A DNA stretch of 64,000 nt from Delphinapterus leucas (GCF_002288925.2 NW_022098021.1:30853822-30917821), one strand, 5' to 3'. Positions 10,820 through 22,429 are shown, counted from the first letter of the stretch. The notes: generated from the letters alone by a model not told the origin. A program made the numbers and translations.

Positions 10820-11600
10820 TAAGTTAACACCTTTGCCCATAAGATATATCAATCAAGTTGGGGAGTCAGAAATTTTGGATTATTCCAATATAGTATTATC
10901 TCTATGATGTTTGATTGAGGATAGCAAGAAGACACTGAGACAAGCGTCCTTGTCAACAATGGGTTAATGAAAAATTATGACTACCTTCCGAGATAAAGTC
11001 ATAGCTGAGTTGAATCCTGAAGGGTAGTAAGAAGTAGCCAGATTGTGGGGCAAGAGATGAAAAATGGAAGGAAATCCTGGGCAAAGGAATTAAGGCCTGG
11101 AGATAGGAGAGAGCACAGAACATTGATGGATGACAAGTGGCTCCAAATGACTAGAGCATGTAGCACAAAGGAGAGAGTGATAAAATACGGGACTGTAGAT
11201 GCATAGAATAGTACTTATTCAGTCAGTAAAGAACCCACCTTATGCCAGACACAGTATCGTGTGCTGAGAATCTGACAGCAATGAATACAGTCAATGGTGT
11301 CTTGGTCCTCAAATGACATTGTGTGAATGTGTTCAGATAAGAGAAGGATCCTCTGTCTTGGGGGCAAAGGAGGTAGCATCTTCCTTGCTCTTAGGTGGGT
11401 CTGTCAATGGCTTCCTAGGAAAGTGAAATCTAACCTGTGAAATGAATTATGAGCAGGGTTTTATCAGAATAAATGTAGAGGAAGAAAATTCCAAAGAGAG
11501 GAAAAGGGATGTGCAAAAACAAAAAGGGAAAAAGCAGGGTGCAATTTATGACCTGGAGAACACTGGAGAATAGAATGTGAAGAAAAGTCATATATTTGGT
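10820..11600 (-). repeat. L2 fragments, at least two pieces
   Basis: The section near 11040-11200 (ggcaaaggaattaaggcctg, gagagtgataaaatac) matches the L2 3' region in reverse. A second 3' end begins near 11210 with ttattcagtcagtaaagaac, ccttatgccagacacagtat and gctgagaatctgacagcaat, and runs to about 11600. The repeated 3' end implies two separate insertions. Confidence 0.65.
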
Positions 11601-11604
11601 TGAA

Positions 11605-11943
11605 CAATATTTGCCTTATGTACTGAGATCCTCCTATGTTGGGTGTATAAATATTTACAATTGTTATATCTTCTTCTTGGATTGATCCCTTGATCATTAT
11701 GTAGTGTCCTTCTTTGTCTCTTATAGCACTCTTTATCTTAAAGTCTGTTTTGTCTGATATGAGTATTGCTACTGCAGCTTTTTTTTTTATTTCCATTTGT
11801 ATGGAATGCATTTTTCCATCCCCTCAATTTCTCTCTGTATGTGTCCCGAGGTCAGAAGTGTCTCTGTATGTGTCCCTAGGTCAGAAGTGGGTCGCTTGTA
11901 GACAGCATATATATGGGTCTCGTTTTTGTATCCATTCAGCCAA
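11605..11943 (-). mobile_element. L1 ORF2 endonuclease segment, inverted part of an L1 pair
   Basis: This reads on the minus strand as the ORF2 endonuclease region seen at about 2410-2755: GVAILISDKIDFK-like, RDKEGHYIMIKGSIQEEDIT and VNIYTPNIG. It ends abruptly at 11943, where L1 3'UTR in the opposite orientation begins. It includes a perfectly phased 29-bp tandem duplication (11832-11889). Confidence 0.88.
11832..11889 (+). repeat. 29-bp tandem duplication in L1 ORF2 segment
   Basis: Two adjacent 29-base units, 11832-11860 and 11861-11889, both start tctctgtatgtgtccc and end gtcagaagtg, with one mismatch. Confidence 0.9.
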
Positions 11944-12212
11944 CTTATGGGTTACCAGGGGTGAAGGGAGAAGGGGACTGATAGGGAGTTTGGGATTGAC
12001 AAGTACACACTGCTGTATTTAAAATGGATAACCAACAAGGTTACGGTACAGCACAGGGAACTCTGCTCAATATTATGTGACAATCTAAATTGGAGAAGAA
12101 TTTGAAAAAGAATAGATACATGTGTATGTATAACTGAATCATTTTGCTGTACACCAGAAACTAACACAACATTGTTAATCAAATATACCCCAATATAAAA
12201 TTAAAAGTTTAA
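11944..12212 (+). mobile_element. L1 3'UTR, direct part of an L1 pair
   Basis: This is the typical L1 3' end: gggttaccaggggtgaaggg, ggtacagcacagggaactct, ttgctgtacaccagaaacta and ataccccaatataaaatt, followed by an A-rich end. With the inverted ORF2 piece at 11605-11943 it forms a head-to-head structure. Confidence 0.88.
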
Positions 12213-12215
12213 AAA

Positions 12216-13021
12216 AATCTATGGCATATTTAAAGCTTCAAAAAAAAAGACAAATAATATTCTAAGAAAAAACATATGTAGTCTCTAATCACTTTAGTGT
12301 CAGTTATATATCCGTCACTTATAAAATCTGTGTTTATTTGAGAATTTTTCTTTCTTTCTATATTGGCCAAAAGAACACAAGGCCCAATCACATGACTATG
12401 CAGATAGCTCTTGGGAGGCCACAAAATCACCCCAGTTTTCACAATGAACATATAAACTCAGATTTCATGACTGTACTTTCATGCCACTGACTGCAGGTGT
12501 TTTTTTTTTTAATTGTCAAACTGCAAATGCCTCCAGGATTCTAACATTTTAACTTTACTAATATTTATAGCATAGTAGGAATAAACTATCCATATTTAAT
12601 GGAGATAGAGAGAGTAGAATACATAAAACTTGACATGGAGCCCTTGTTCTAATTTGTCAGAAGTGATTAAGTTTAATTTTTCTTCAGAAAATAGGACCAG
12701 TAATAGGGCTATAAACATGAGGTACTGCAAACCACATTATAAGCAAGAGAACCTCAAAACTAACCTCTGAGAGACAGGCTTTTTCAGGTGTTTCCAGTAT
12801 GCTTTTTTACAGATCTATATGGAACACTTGTTTCAACATTTAAGCTAAATCTGATGTGATTTTCTTGATATTTCAGAATCTAATTAGGAGTTTCACGCAA
12901 ACAATTTTTATGTATCTTAAGTATTTTTAATACACATATAACTTCTAACAGATATTTTGTAAAGAAATAATGTTAGTTTTTGTATTTTATGAGATTTTAT
13001 GTTGTTATGCTGTAATGTGAT
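12216..13021. other. Unassigned AT-rich sequence
   Basis: Start of the longest repeat-poor stretch in the window. No gene or repeat recognised; a short T run occurs at 12501-12510. Confidence 0.4.
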
Positions 13022-13537
13022 ATGTTAAAGGAAATTCCAAGTCTCATAGACAAAATGGTCTGTGAAGTAAAACGGAACTATAACCATAGGACAAAGGGAA
13101 TAAACTACGGTTTATCAAAAGAGAAACCTTACTGCTTGAAGAATATTTTAAAAACAGCTCTCCGTGTTAGAGGTAAACCATTGCAAAGAATGGAATTGTC
13201 AGCTTTAAATATTTGCTCAAATCAGCCATACTTAATTTTTAATGATGCTAACAATAGCAGCAATGCAGCCTCTTGTTTTGTTTATGTGATGTTGCTATTT
13301 CGCCATTACTTTGACAAGTGGAGTTCAGAGGGAGTTCACTCAGAGATACGGTATGTTTTGGAAGATGAAAGGCTGGCACTGGAAACCACTGGGGACTTTC
13401 TGCTTCAGAGTCCAGATATGAACACGCTTAGAACAATATGGAATTTTCTATTTCATGTCCTGCCCCTAGCCATCCTATTTGTTGGAACCTGTGATCAGAT
13501 TACAGAAAGATTACGCTTTAACCTACATTTAATCTAA
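13022..13537 (+). other. 171-codon ORF in repeat-poor DNA, not recognised
   Basis: This is the longest ORF in the window outside repeats and microsatellites. It starts at ATG 13022 and stops at TAA 13535-13537. The product would be basic at the N-terminus (KMVCEVKRNYNHRTKG), mixed in the middle, and hydrophobic near residues 138-157 (TIWNFLFHVLPLAILFVGTC), which could pass for a membrane segment. I recognise no family. The AT-rich DNA around it shows several homeobox-like TAAT cores and an aacaatag SOX-like site. A chance ORF or a conserved non-coding element is likelier than a gene; no splice context, promoter or polyadenylation signal supports a transcript. Confidence 0.2.
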
Positions 13538-14754
13538 ACTAAATAGATATGAGAAGCCATGTTAAGAAATTCAATTTTATTGCGTTTAAGAGGCAGATGA
13601 AGAGTGGGGTTTTATTTTGGTGTATTAAATACTGCTGAGCAACATAAAATTGTTTTCAATATAGTTTATATCCGTGAAGGACAAAAGTAAGTTGTTCCTT
13701 CATTTCAGGGGGATCCTTTCTATGAAATTTCCTCTGCAGATACCAGCACCTCAACGGGCAAGAGGTCAGGAAGGATTATAACAAAATGCATGTTGGAGAA
13801 AATCTTGGGGGAAAATATATTATTCCTAAAAGGCATTTCAAAGTCTTAGGCATTTCAACCCTGTCCTTTTTGATACAGTAGTTACTTTTTTTTTTTTTTT
13901 GTAATAGTAAAGTGTAGCTTATCATTCTATCTTTCTCAATCATTGTTCTTTTTATTGGTATTTGAGGCCAGTAACTTTACAATCTATTCTAAGCTCATCT
14001 TTAATAAGCAGTTGTAGTTGAACCTACCTGGGTTATACTCTGTTTGTTATTTCCAGGCTTCATAAGGGTCTAGGAACTTTTTTCTGGCTTCCCTTGGGTA
14101 ACATAATGATGAAGTAACACATCAGACTTTGCGATCTTCTTGATGCTTTTTAAAAAAATTATGTGCATTACTCACTTTTGTTGCATAGATGACAATGCCA
14201 CCTTTAATTTGACTTACATATCATTTAGGAATTACTTAAAGCAATATAACTTTTATTAAAACTGCAGAATGTTTTATGGAGTCCTAGAGATTCAACTTGT
14301 ACACTTACTGTGAGATGTTTCAGATCTTCTGAGAAAACACTGAGATTACAGGGGTTTGTTTGTTTTGTTTTTTTTTTTTTTTTTTGTGTTTTGTTTTATA
14401 AACATTGCATTAAAGAAAATCAAATAACCCATGTTACAAATAAGGTAAAGATAGAAAAAATTAGAAAACAAACAAATCATTGCACAAAGACTGCCACAAC
14501 TCTGAGATGAAATCTTTTCCATTTTAACTGCTGGCAATATATATTTTTTTCCTTTGAGCAATGGAAGTGAAATGTTAATACAATTTAATTAACTACACAA
14601 TGAACGGTTTTTACCGCTTACTCTTAAATAATTTCTTTTATTTCCATGATATGTTTTTTCCTTATTTCAAACAAGGGAAAACAATTAACCTTTCCTTAAA
14701 AAAAAAAAAAAAAGGTATACAAATCTTTGAAGTATCATATGATATAGGGTTGAA
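13538..14754. other. Unassigned sequence with poly(T)/poly(A) runs
   Basis: There are T runs near 13887-13900 and 14369-14385 and an A run at 14699-14713. No repeat family or gene recognised. Confidence 0.4.
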
Positions 14755-15132
14755 GTGATTGCTGGCTTTTTTTCCTTTTTTTCCAGTGTAGGGGAAAAAC
14801 ACACTTCTAAATTGATGCTTTCAGTTTGCTTCTGTTCAGGCTACTGGAAACCAATTCATGGCTGCATTTCTGGAGAGCATATAAAACTAACATTGTTATG
14901 TAGTTTGCCTGACAGAAGCGCACTCATGCAAAGCAAGATGGATGGGATGTCGGCTTTCTCTATCATGGGATCTCCATTTAGTGACCCAGATGAGGACTGT
15001 GAGAACTTGTCACACAGACATGACAGGACCAGATATGGCTTTAAATGGAGCTCCAAATCTCATAGATTTGAAGTTGCTGAGAGCACAAAATTTGTCATAA
15101 AAGCCTTGTCAGCACAGAGTTCATTAAGGTAA
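14755..15132 (+). other. 125-codon ORF in repeat-poor DNA, candidate conserved element
   Basis: A pyrimidine tract ending in ccag at about 14770-14786 could act as a 3' splice site, and the frame stays open to TAA at 15130-15132. Part of the translation is rich in charged residues (GSPFSDPDEDCENLSHRHD). I know no protein with this sequence. The DNA also holds SOX-like acattgtt (14891), octamer-like atgcaaag (14927) and two MEIS-like tgacag cores, so a regulatory element is at least as likely as an exon. Neither is shown by the sequence alone. Confidence 0.2.
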
Positions 15133-16859
15133 AGTATGATAGTACTTTATCTGGACACTGAGCTCTCTCCCGGCAGACTGATCTTCAGTTACAGGAGAGT
15201 TGTGTTTTGTTTTGTTTCTTTCCTTAATGACCTTTTAAAATGATTTCGTTAAAATTTTCCTTGTTCTTTCATCTTAACTCAAAAGTTGCTGATCACATTT
15301 CCCTCCCCCCACCCCCAGTTTTCCTCCTTTTTTTCTCCCTTGTTAAATTTGGAGGTGTGTTTGTGATGTCAATTCACAGTCACTTGGGACTTTACTGAGT
15401 CTGGAGGTGAGGTGTTAAACCTCGCAGGACAGAAGTATAAGGCTCAAGGTGAAAGACAAGGCTCTTGATCACTTTCACTGTGACTGCCACACTACACGTT
15501 TCGTGGCTGCCACTGCATTTTCTTTCACTCAGTGTCCAGAGATCAGTAATTGTATTCAGAAATGCAAGGCTGTCCAGGATTTAGTTAGAACCCTGATGTT
15601 ACAAATTTGCAAAGGAGTTAATTCCCAATTGCAAATTGGTGTACAAGAAGTTAAGCCTGCCATTTTAAAATGTCATTTTAATAGCAATGTATGACTGTTA
15701 ATTTCTGCGTAATTTAGATTTATTATGTCTCCTTCAAAAACCGTTAGTTTTTTGGTTTGTTAGCATTTTTCTTTCTTTCTTTCTTTTTTAAATCCAAAGA
15801 ACATAACCATGAGGTCAATCAGGGGCATATCTTCTATTATCCTCATTTTATCAATGGGAAAATCAAGGGAAAAGAGAAGAAGAAAAATAGTTGTTTTGCC
15901 TTAGTTTTAGAAAAAAAATCACTGATTTACCTTGTACTCACCATTCCCAGCTTAATGTATTTAATCTAAAAGATAATCAAATATTGAATGATATATCACA
16001 AATGTGGTAATGCTCCTTCCATACCCTATAGGACTGAAGAACTTCTCCTCCAGCTACTATATGTGCTGCCAGATGTCAGCCCTCAGCTGACAGCCTTCCC
16101 TGTGTGGTCAGTATCCAATGAATGGTCTCTGTAGGGGAGACAGAGGTTGGACCCTTGCTCCCAGCTTAGGACATCTCTAAAGTGTCATCTCAGCTTTAGA
16201 GCTTACCATGGGAGCAGCAGAGCTTTTTGTTGACATTACATTGCAAAACTGTTCTGCCTCATCTATCCTGATTCCTCTCCTTCCACAGGTTTTGATCACA
16301 AGAGCACTCTACAAGACTCTTCCTGCATCCACATTTTGTCTCAGTGTCTGCTTTCCAGGAAATCTGACCAGTGACATGACATTTGGAACTAATGGAAGAG
16401 TGGGGTGATGTTGGTAGTGGAAATACAACAATATTCAGCCCTTCAACTTTTTTCCTCTCAATATATCTGATGTACATTAAAATAAATTTCTTTTTTTACA
16501 TTGTGTCAACATTACATATACAACATAAACAGTATAAGGAGGTCCTTGTTGAAGGTGATAATACAAATCAATGTGCACTTAAGCAAAGGATAATGCTTGT
16601 CTTATGTCATTTTGAGTATTAATCATATTAATACTGATATGTAAAGGAATCTTACTAAGTGCATTTTTGAAAAGATCAAGTAGCTTCACCAGGTAGACAG
16701 AACAACCATCCAGGCTTTACTCTGAAACCGTGGATTTGGGTCTCCTTTCATGTGTTTGATCCCCAAATGGAATGAATGGTTCCTTTAATCAGATGCCCAT
16801 TACTAAATGCTTATTGAGTCATGATATTGTCATGTTGCTTTATTTACATGTAATGTATA
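15133..16859. other. Unassigned repeat-poor sequence
   Basis: Contains an 81-codon ORF (15449-15694) and a C-rich run (15301-15318), but no domain or repeat I recognise. The ORF has no supporting context. Confidence 0.35.
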
Positions 16860-17428
16860 AACTGTTCTTTTGCTGCATGAGAAACTATTACAAGCTCAGG
16901 AGCTTAAAACAACACACAGTTTTTATTCACAGTTTCCATGAGTCAGGAGTACAGCCTAGCTGGGTCCACTGCTCAGGCTCTCAGCAGGTCTGCACTCAAA
17001 GTGTCAGGCAAGCTGTGTTCTCAACTGAAGGCACAGCTAGGGAAGGATCTCTCTCCAATCTCCCTCATGTTGTTGGCAGAATTTATTATATCTCATTGTA
17101 TATTGCTTCTTCAAAGCTAGCAGCCAAATACAGACACACACACACAGAGAAAGAAAGAGAGGGGAGGGGGAGGAGACTCTCTGGTGTTTTGCTTTTAGAC
17201 TCTTTTAGACTCTCTATTAAGAGCCCATTAGGACAGGCCCACCCAAGATAATCTCACTTTGATTCACCTAAAGTAAACCAATTAGAGACTTTGATTACAT
17301 TATCAAAATCCCTTCACATTTGCCATGTTTAGATGGTTAGAAGCAAGTTATAGGTTCCACCACACACATGGGGAGATTATAAATAGGTGTATGTCATCTC
17401 AGAGTTTTGCCTATCACATGAAATAAAA
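16860..17428. repeat. Ancient interspersed repeat, family not assigned
   Basis: The order of ggagcttaaaacaacacaca, cagtttccatgagtcaggag, gctgggtccactgctcaggc, ggcccacccaagataatctc and gttttgcctatcac matches a common mammalian LTR-like or MaLR-like repeat in layout. The internal CA run (17131-17145) and GA-rich run (17146-17174) are simple sequence. Confidence 0.55.
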
Positions 17429-17839
17429 TTACATTATTACAAAGCAAACAGCAGTGATTTTTGACGTTACAAACTATGTTCAAATAGATAACTATAATTT
17501 AAGAGAAGGGGTGCACATTTCTGTTTAGGAAGAATCCCAAGTTCTGGATTTTGTTGCCATGATATTGGAGCCCAAGTAACTACTAGTCCAGGTTTTCTTT
17601 GCCTGATGCTCTGACCTCCTGTTACAACTCTTACACGTTTTTACTCCAAGAACAGACAGTGTCCCAAATGTGTCCCAAACATTTGGCTTACTTCTGGGGC
17701 TCCAATTTCTCCAACCCTCTATTTTTTTCTTAGTTGACTAAATGTGTTTTGCTTATTGCTAATTCAGAGTTGATCGTTCTTTCCTAAGGAAGACTGACAG
17801 TTTCTTTCTTTTTTATTCTTCAAAATGGCAATATAGGTG
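17429..17839. other. Unassigned sequence
   Basis: No recognisable repeat, gene or RNA. Confidence 0.4.
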
Positions 17840-18390
17840 CACTTATGATTATTGGATTGAAGTTCATGCTTCTTCTGGTGCACTGAAGAGAGTGGAGGAC
17901 TTTTCAATGTGCCATTGAACTTGAATTTGGCCACATGACTGACTTACTTTGACCTAAGGCAAGTTATTGGCTCTAACAGAAACAGAGGTCTTTGGATTGA
18001 CCTCTTGACTTCCTATCATTCTCCATGAGAACCATTTCCTCAGTTGACACTGGGCTAAGAGGGATGAGAGAAAATCAGAGCAGGTCTAAATCCATCCCAG
18101 ACCTCAGAGCCAAGCCTGTTTGCTCACATCTTGAGGTAGAGCCACCAGCAGAATGCAGCCTAGATGAGCTTAACCAAAATTGTTCTCTACTCAAGGGAGC
18201 AGAAGAAAAGTGTGTTGTTTAAGCCAATGATTTTTTTCTTTAAATTGAAGATATAATTGGATTTATTCAATGATTCATGAATCAGGAATCACCCCATCTA
18301 GTAAATGGAAGAGTATTCTAAGCCACTGAAATTTGCAGTGACTTGTTAGGCAGCATTATTGCAGCAATGGTTGAATAAAACTTTGTCAGG
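17840..18390 (+). repeat. MLT1-like LTR remnant
   Basis: The segment holds ggccacatgactgacttact, ccatgagaacc, a decayed middle, and the ending agccactgaaatttgcagtg followed by ttattgcagcaatggttg. This order is typical of MaLR LTRs that end with a 'taagccac ... ttacgcagcaatag' motif. The 65-codon ORF here is not a gene. Confidence 0.5.
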
Positions 18391-18745
18391 TATGTATGAA
18401 TTTACATTTGTCTACATGAACTTTATGTAATATATTAAATAGATCATAATATAGAAAGAAAGGATATTTAATCATTACTCAGTATATACTAATTCTAGCA
18501 CGATTTGGTGATGCTTTTATTTATAAGGCACATGACAATGAATGGAGCATCTTGCTCCTCAGTAAATTCTATTAACCTGTCAAATTTAATCTAAGTTTTA
18601 CCTTCTTTGTGACTCTTCCACCATTTTTTCCCTAGGAACTTCTTTGGACCCTTGCAAGATGTATGAATTACAACTAGCCTCAGTTACACTTCTGTGAAAT
18701 TAAAAGAATAGCCATACCTATCTAATTTTTATGTAAGAATTAATT
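18391..18745. other. Unassigned AT-rich sequence
   Basis: No feature recognised. Confidence 0.4.
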
Positions 18746-18760
18746 AAAATGTAAAACTCT

Positions 18761-18979
18761 GGGCTTCCCTGGTGGCGCAGTGGTTGAGAGTCCACCTGCC
18801 GATGCAGGGGACACGGGTTCGTGCCCCAGTCCGGGAAGATCCCACATGCCGCGGAGTGGGTGGGCCCGTGAGCTGTGGCCGCTGAGCCTGCACGTACGGA
18901 GCCTGTGCTCCGCAACGGGAGAGGCCACAACAATGAAAGGCCCGCGTATCGCAAAAAAAATAAAAATAAATAAATAAAT
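18761..18979 (+). mobile_element. CHR SINE (short cetacean form), young copy
   Basis: This is a tRNA(Glu)-derived SINE with a Pol III A box (tggcgcagtgg) and B box (gggttcgtgcc) in the head, a body ending in gaggccacaac and cccgcgtatcgc, and an A/TAAA-rich tail. A 15-bp target-site duplication, aaaatgtaaaactct, flanks it at 18746-18760 and 18980-18994 without mismatch. It would be moved by L1 proteins in trans. ORFs on the reverse strand are artefacts. Confidence 0.96.
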
Positions 18980-18995
18980 AAAATGTAAAACTCTT

Positions 18996-19509
18996 AGAAC
19001 AGTGCCTGACAACCAATAACGTGCTGAATAAATTCCAGTAGTTACTATTACTTCATGGGCTTCCCAAAATTAACTGAGTGAAGTGATAGTCTTTACAGAC
19101 ACTACATGAATAAATAAATAGACATGTCCATGTGAGAAATTAACCAATTATAGAGCAATGCTTACCAACAGCTGCTCTTGTGACTTTCACTGTGGGGACC
19201 TACCTTTGAAACCAGGATTGTACTTTCTGGCCATAGAATCTCATATCTGTGGCAAGTTTCTCCCCATAGCCATACCCCGCTCTTGTTCTACTTCAGTTTC
19301 ACAGTCTCTCATGGATAGTGATTGCACAAAAATAATAAACTTATTGTATACTCTCACTGTTCTGGTTGTAATCCTCAACAACATTATGTGGTAGGTATTA
19401 GAAAACTGAGGGAAAATGTCATGAAATGACTTACCCAAGAGTAGCAGGAATGGATCTGGACTGTAGAATCTGTTGAGCTTATCTCCCTAAGAGTTTCATC
19501 CCTAATTCA
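18996..19509. other. Unassigned sequence
   Basis: Short tandem taaataaataga near 19111; otherwise no recognised feature. Confidence 0.4.
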
Positions 19510-20560
19510 AAATCCTCAAAGTGAATTTGTTAAATTAATTGACTTTATATGTTTGAGCATTTTTAGATTTACAGAAAAATTAAGCAGAAACTACAGAGTT
19601 CCCAAATACATCTCTGCCCCTCCAACTACCCGCCATTCCCTCACAGTTTCCTCTATTATTGACAACTTGCATTTGTGTGGTATATTTATCACAATTGATG
19701 AACCAATATGTTATTAACTAAAGTCCAAGATTTGTAATAGGGTGCAATTTTTGTATTGTACATTTTATGGATTTTGATGACAGTATAATGGTAAGCATCC
19801 AACATAACAGTATCATAAAGAATAATTTCACCACCATAAAAATCTCCTGTGCTTATGCAACACCCTCCCACTCTTCTCAGACCCCTGGCAAGCACTGATC
19901 TATTTACTGTCTCTGAAGATTTTCCTTTTCTGAAAGTCATGTAATAGGAATCATATGGCATGCAGCTTTTTCAGATTTACTTCTTTCCCCTAGCAATATA
20001 CATTTAAGTTCCCTCTGTGCCTTTCTATGGTTTGATGTCTTATTTATTTTTATCATTAAATAATATCCCATTGTATGACTATGCCTCAGTTTATTTACCC
20101 ATTCACCTATTGAAGGATATCTTGGTTGTTTCCAAATTTGGCCAATTATGAATAAATCTACTATAAATATTTGTGTGCATAATTTTGAGTGGACGTTTTC
20201 AGCTCATTTGAGTAAATACTTAGGAATGTGATTGCTGGATTGTATGGTAAGAGTATCTTTAGCTCTGTACATAACTAACTATCTTCTAAAGTGGCTCTAC
20301 CATTTCACATTTCCACCAACAATGAATGAGAATTCCCGTTGTTTCACTTCCTCACCAGCATTTGGTGTTGTCATTGTTTTAGATTTTAACCTTTCTAATA
20401 GGTGTGTAGTATAGTGGTATCTTATTGCTTTAATTTACAATTTCTAATGACATGTGATGTTAAGTATTTTATATGCTTATTTTCCATCTGTATATTTTCT
20501 TTGGGTTTAGAATTGAGAATTTGCAGTGTGAGGGTGGGGGTATATTTGAGCAAGCTGAGA
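19510..20560 (-). mobile_element. L1M 3' end region
   Basis: In reverse orientation this has the well-known L1 3' terminal sequence: cccattgtatgactatgcct, ccattcacctattgaaggat, ggttgtttccaaatttggcc, attatgaataaatctact, ggaatgtgattgctggattg and cagcatttggtgttgtcatt. It is strongly diverged and contains no intact ORF. Confidence 0.85.
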
Positions 20561-20788
20561 ATAGAAAAGTCTCCATATTTCCTTTAAAGAGCTACTAAAG
20601 GACATAGACACTTTTTCTTGTGGCCTCCTTGTCTTGTCTTCAATAAATATTCTATCATTATGAATAATCGGTGCTGGGTTTCAACTCTCAGATATTGAAA
20701 AATATATTGAATATCTTGTAGTACTCTCTTGACTGAGTCTTCAAATTATTGAATATCTCTGAAAGTGTTATTCAAAAACACAAGTTTA

Positions 20789-20991
20789 GGGCTTCCCTGG
20801 TGGCGCAGTGGTTGAGAGTCCGCCTGCCGATGCAGGGGACACGGGTTCGTGACCCGGTCCGGGAAGATCCCACATGCCGCAGAGCGGCTAGGACCGTAGG
20901 CCATGGCCGCTGAGCCTGCGCTTCCGGAGCCTGTGCTCCGCAACAGGAGAGGTCACAACAGTGAGAGACCCACTTACTGCAAAAAAACAAA
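20789..20991 (+). mobile_element. CHR SINE (short cetacean form), young copy
   Basis: The head gggcttccctggtggcgcag and the A and B boxes are present, and the tail is A-rich with one C interruption. The target-site duplication aaaaacacaagttta (20774-20788) matches 20992-21006 with one mismatch. Confidence 0.96.
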
Positions 20992-21006
20992 AAAAACACC
21001 AGTTTA

Positions 21007-22429
21007 TGAGGTTACTGATTACATACCCTGTAAGCCAGAAAAAACAACAGTTGAGCATCACTCAATGATGTTTTTCTACACTAATAGCATATAGTTGGCA
21101 AAAAAATGCCCCATAGTTCTGATACAAGAAACTCAGCAACACTACAGTACATTAAATGGCTAGTAAAAAGAAAACAAAAAAAAAAACAAAAAAAACACAA
21201 CTCTTTGACCACTATTGCATAATAGTGACCAACATATAGGCTCATCAGTGATAGTTTGTGCTTTTCCTAAGACTAGTGAAATATTAGACCTTGAGTACTA
21301 AATTTTCCTTAAAAATATGCTAACTATACTGTCTTTCAGTAGAAAGTCAACTGTTTTTTTAAAAAAAACAAAAACTACTGTTTCTTAAGCATTCTAATGG
21401 ACAGTTTTTAGAAAATCGACTCTTTGCTATGCTGTGTTAGTAACAATGACCAGCAAGAGTCATTGTTACATAAGAGAACATCCAGAAAATATAAAGTAAT
21501 ATTCCAAGGAGGGATTTGGGCACTGGAAGACTGTAACTTTAATAAAGTGCAAAACTAAGTAATCCTTTGTAACTCTTAATTACCTTAATTTGAATTTGAC
21601 ACTTTCCTTGGTGTCCTCATTCCTGCTAAAGTCTCTCAGAAGCTAAAATATATCATGACTAACAGTCTTATTCATGTGTTTCATGTGTTTTTATTGTGTG
21701 AATAAAGCCTTAAAATTCCTAATTAGATGAATACAGTCTTTCCAAGTGGTGAATTTGGAATGACTCTTCTATTTAGATGGCATTATAATTCCCAATAATA
21801 TTTTAGCCATAATCATCATATTATTCAATACCAGCCTGAGACTCTTTTTAGTAACATCAAATAGTCTAACTTTCCCAATTTTCTTTCCACATAAAAACAT
21901 TTATATTTTTACTGCCAACCGTATTAGACCATGTATCTAAAACACTGCGTTTCTAGGACTGATGCCTGCATGTCATTATCATCTTGTGTCCTTGTCCCTA
22001 ATAAATGTTTCCCTGTGGGAGCCACATGGCACTCAAAGCTGCCTGCAGTCTTTCCAGGAGACAAATAATTAGCCACGAAAATAATTCATTTCCAAAGGGA
22101 ATTCACATTAGCTACATTTCTCATGCATCTCTCTATGAGAATGAATTTCATGTAAGTTAAGTCAAACTGCTTCAGTTAGCACTTAATTCTGTGCTTCCTT
22201 TGACTGGTGGATAGGAGAATTTTAGGCGTGAAGGATGGCCTTACTCTAGGATCAGCTGAATCCATCCAGGTTCACTGATCTTTTTCTTAATAACTATGTT
22301 AAAGTAAGCTACTTACATTGGATTTTTAAAGACAAAGAACCCATTAGGTTTATTTATGGACCCATCATGTATAAAAGTAGTCAAATTAAATATATCAATA
22401 TGAATTATAGGTGTAAGTAAACTCTCAGG
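21007..22429. other. Unassigned sequence; possible conserved block at 21960-22260
   Basis: No repeat recognised apart from an A-rich run at 21170-21200. The part at 21960-22260 has balanced composition and homeobox-like cores (ataattagcc near 22066, aataattcat near 22080). No coding potential seen. Confidence 0.3.

Noticed and set aside
15449..15694. 81-codon ORF with several cysteines, considered as a small secreted peptide.
   Set aside because: No signal peptide, no recognisable family and no transcript context.
18761..18830. tRNA-like head with A and B boxes that could be called a tRNA(Glu) gene.
   Set aside because: It is the head of a CHR SINE with a target-site duplication and A-rich tail; the same holds for the copies at 20789, 30366, 42951 and 59363.
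18718..19016. ORFs of 78-90 codons with repeated Arg/Ser/Gly/Ala-rich words, recurring at 20746, 30350, 42722 and 59047.
   Set aside because: They are translations of the CHR SINE body and recur at each copy.
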